64,000 nt of DNA from NCBI RefSeq assembly GCF_003574445.1, contig NZ_KZ984555.1:210360-274359 (forward strand), in the 5' to 3' direction. Below, piece after piece: positions 62,524 to 64,000 of the stretch; position 1 is the first letter of the stretch, and every line of letters begins with the position of its first letter. A model generated the notes under the pieces. The model did not search any database. It saw only the letters and a program-made list of their open reading frames with translations, and had not been told where the DNA came from. This DNA comes from Streptomyces sp. YIM 130001. GTDB lineage: Bacteria; Actinomycetota; Actinomycetes; Streptomycetales; Streptomycetaceae. The translations under genes were made by a program, and so were the position numbers.

Positions 62524-63939
62524 ATGACTCGCTACTTCATCGGCATCGACAACGGCTCGCAGTCGTCCAAGGTGACCGTCTTCGACACCCACGGCCGCAC
62601 CGTCAGCGAGGGCCGGCAGGCGCTGCGCCCGTACGACACTCCGCGTCCCGGAGTGGTCGAGCACCCGGGCGACGACCTGTGGGAGTCGATCACCGCGGCC
62701 GCCCGGCAGGCGATGGACGCCTTCCCCGGCGACCCCGCCGACATCGCCGGGGTCGGCCTGTGCACGATCCGCTTCTGCCGGGCGGTGCTGCGCGACGACG
62801 GCACCCTGGCCCAGCCGGTGATGAGCTGGATGGACGAGCGAGTGGGCCGGCCGTACGAGGCGGTCGACCCGGCGGCGGCCTATGTGACGACCTCGTCCGG
62901 CTATCTCACGCACCGTATGACCGGGCAGTTCCGCGACACCGCGGCCAACTACGCGGGTATCTGGCCCCTCGACCCGCTCCGCTGCGACTGGTCGCAGGAC
63001 CCGACCGCGTTCGAGAAGTCGGGCATGCCGCGCGAGATGCTCCTCGATCTCGTCCAGCCCGGCGACGTCCTCGGTCGGGTCACCGCCGACTGCGCCCGCG
63101 CCACCGGCATCCCCGAGGGTCTGCCGGTGGTGGCCACGGCCAACGACAAGGCGGTCGAGGCCCTGGGCTGCGGCCTCGACTCACCGGACACGCTGCTGCT
63201 GTCGCTCGGCACGTACGTGGCGGGCATGGCGGTCGGTGACCGGTACGTGTCGGACGCCTCCGCGTTCTGGACCAACTACGCCTGCCTTCCGGGTGCTTAC
63301 CTCTACGAGAGCGAGGGCGTACGGCGCGGCATGTGGACCGTCAGCTGGTACCGCGACCTGCTCGGCGAGGAGGCGGCCGCCGGTGCGCGGGCGGCCGGTC
63401 TCTCGGTGGAGGACCACCTCAACGCCGAGGCCGCGAAGGTACCGCCGGGCAGCGACGGTCTCCTGACCGTCCTGGACTGGCTCGCGCCCGACGACGCCCC
63501 CTTCCGCAGGGGCAGCATCCTCGGCTTCGACGGGCGGCAGGGCCGCTACCACGTCTACCGCTCGATCCTCGAGGGACTCGCCCTCACCCTGGGCGCCGCC
63601 GGCCACCGGATGGCCGACGAACTCGGCGGTCACTACGACGAGTTGGTCGTATCCGGCGGCGGTTCGCACTCGGACCTGATGATGGGCATCCTCGCCGACG
63701 TGTTCGGCGTCCCGGCCCGCCGCGCCGGCACCGACAGTGCCGCCGGACTGGGTGCGGCGATCTGCGCGGCCGTCGCGTGCGGGGCGTACGCGGACTTCCC
63801 CTCCGCGGTGTCCGCCATGGTTCACCCCGGCGCGACCTTCCGGCCCGACGCCGAACGCCATGCGCTGTACGAGCGTCTCGGTGCCGTCTACGAGACGGTG
63901 CGCTCGCACACCGACGCGGTCTACCGGCAGTTGGGCTGA
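62524..63939 (+). CDS. FGGY-family carbohydrate kinase
   Basis: 471 residues. The phosphate-1 motif is GIDNGSQSSKV (7-17). The catalytic Asp is in ATANDKAVEALGCGL. LSLGTYVAGM is the second phosphate loop, and the adenosine motif is VSGGGSHSDLMMGILADVFGVP. Glycerol kinase regulatory loops are absent. By family it phosphorylates a pentulose, tetrulose or similar ketose; xylulose, erythrulose or a linear polyol are all possible. CCGGAGTGGGC precedes the ATG. It is the last gene seen in the GlpP-controlled series and probably traps the product of the SDR or oxidase. Confidence 0.9.
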   Translation: MTRYFIGIDNGSQSSKVTVFDTHGRTVSEGRQALRPYDTPRPGVVEHPGDDLWESITAAARQAMDAFPGDPADIAGVGLCTIRFCRAVLRDDGTLAQPVMSWMDERVGRPYEAVDPAAAYVTTSSGYLTHRMTGQFRDTAANYAGIWPLDPLRCDWSQDPTAFEKSGMPREMLLDLVQPGDVLGRVTADCARATGIPEGLPVVATANDKAVEALGCGLDSPDTLLLSLGTYVAGMAVGDRYVSDASAFWTNYACLPGAYLYESEGVRRGMWTVSWYRDLLGEEAAAGARAAGLSVEDHLNAEAAKVPPGSDGLLTVLDWLAPDDAPFRRGSILGFDGRQGRYHVYRSILEGLALTLGAAGHRMADELGGHYDELVVSGGGSHSDLMMGILADVFGVPARRAGTDSAAGLGAAICAAVACGAYADFPSAVSAMVHPGATFRPDAERHALYERLGAVYETVRSHTDAVYRQLG

Positions 63940-64000
63940 GCCGGGGCGCGCGGACCCGGTGTCACGGCGCCGTCAGGGCCGCGCGCTCGTCCGGTGACGT

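Overview
The window is high-GC actinobacterial DNA. GTG and TTG starts, GGAGG-type ribosome sites, mycothiol biosynthesis (MshB), TypA, an ECF sigma/zinc anti-sigma pair and a large peptide-importer region all point to Streptomyces. No rRNA, tRNA, insertion sequence, integrase or CRISPR array was found. From memory, roughly 1-49 kb matches the S. coelicolor SCO5149-SCO5106 neighbourhood. Parts of it also match two M. tuberculosis blocks: Rv1205-Rv1224 (LOG, folP2, DivIVA-like, tag, DUF3117, O-methyltransferase, sigE, rseA, htrA) and Rv1165-Rv1178 (typA, lpqW, mshB, fdxC, dapC). These locus comparisons are recollection and were not searched.

Layout, 1-26 kb. Bases 1-4.3 kb hold a cell-envelope stress module on the minus strand: an ECF sigma factor, its translationally coupled zinc anti-sigma factor and the start of an HtrA-like protease with 32-residue repeats. 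A divergent O-methyltransferase and a DUF3117 protein sit beside it. From 4.7 to 13.4 kb are an enoyl-CoA hydratase, tag, a DivIVA-like membrane protein, a FolP2-type protein, a LOG-family hydrolase, dapE, a membrane-anchored protein, a small secreted protein, dapC and fdxA; dapC and dapE belong to lysine/diaminopimelate synthesis. From 13.5 to 26.3 kb are a GNAT protein, a SirB1-family protein, an AraC/DUF2000 divergent pair, a large YoaR-like envelope protein, mshB with small membrane proteins, an S9 peptidase, a membrane protein and a transmembrane Ser/Thr kinase.

Layout, 26-50 kb. Two paralogous five-gene peptide ABC operons lie in tandem (26.4-32.1 and 33.7-39.6 kb). Each runs binding lipoprotein, two permeases, two ATPases, and each has a hairpin between binding protein and permease. 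Two genes for small exported proteins sit between the operons. This is the BldK region of S. coelicolor by position. Then come typA, an LpqW-like orphan binding protein, a Sdh1-type succinate dehydrogenase operon and a LacI regulator with a palindromic operator.

Layout, 50-64 kb. This part looks accessory and catabolic. After an AraC regulator and a methyltransferase, a minus-strand operon encodes alcohol dehydrogenase, IclR regulator, aldehyde dehydrogenase, MFS transporter and a formaldehyde-activating-enzyme homologue. Divergent from it is a plus-strand series: GlpP-type antiterminator, MFS transporter, SDR dehydrogenase, FAD-linked oxidase and FGGY kinase. Between glpP and the transporter are a strong promoter (TTGACA-18-TAACGT) and a textbook intrinsic terminator with seven Ts, overlapped by a competing hairpin. 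I read this as a GlpP-controlled attenuator driving an uncharacterised polyol or sugar-alcohol pathway. It is the best candidate here for an undescribed system.
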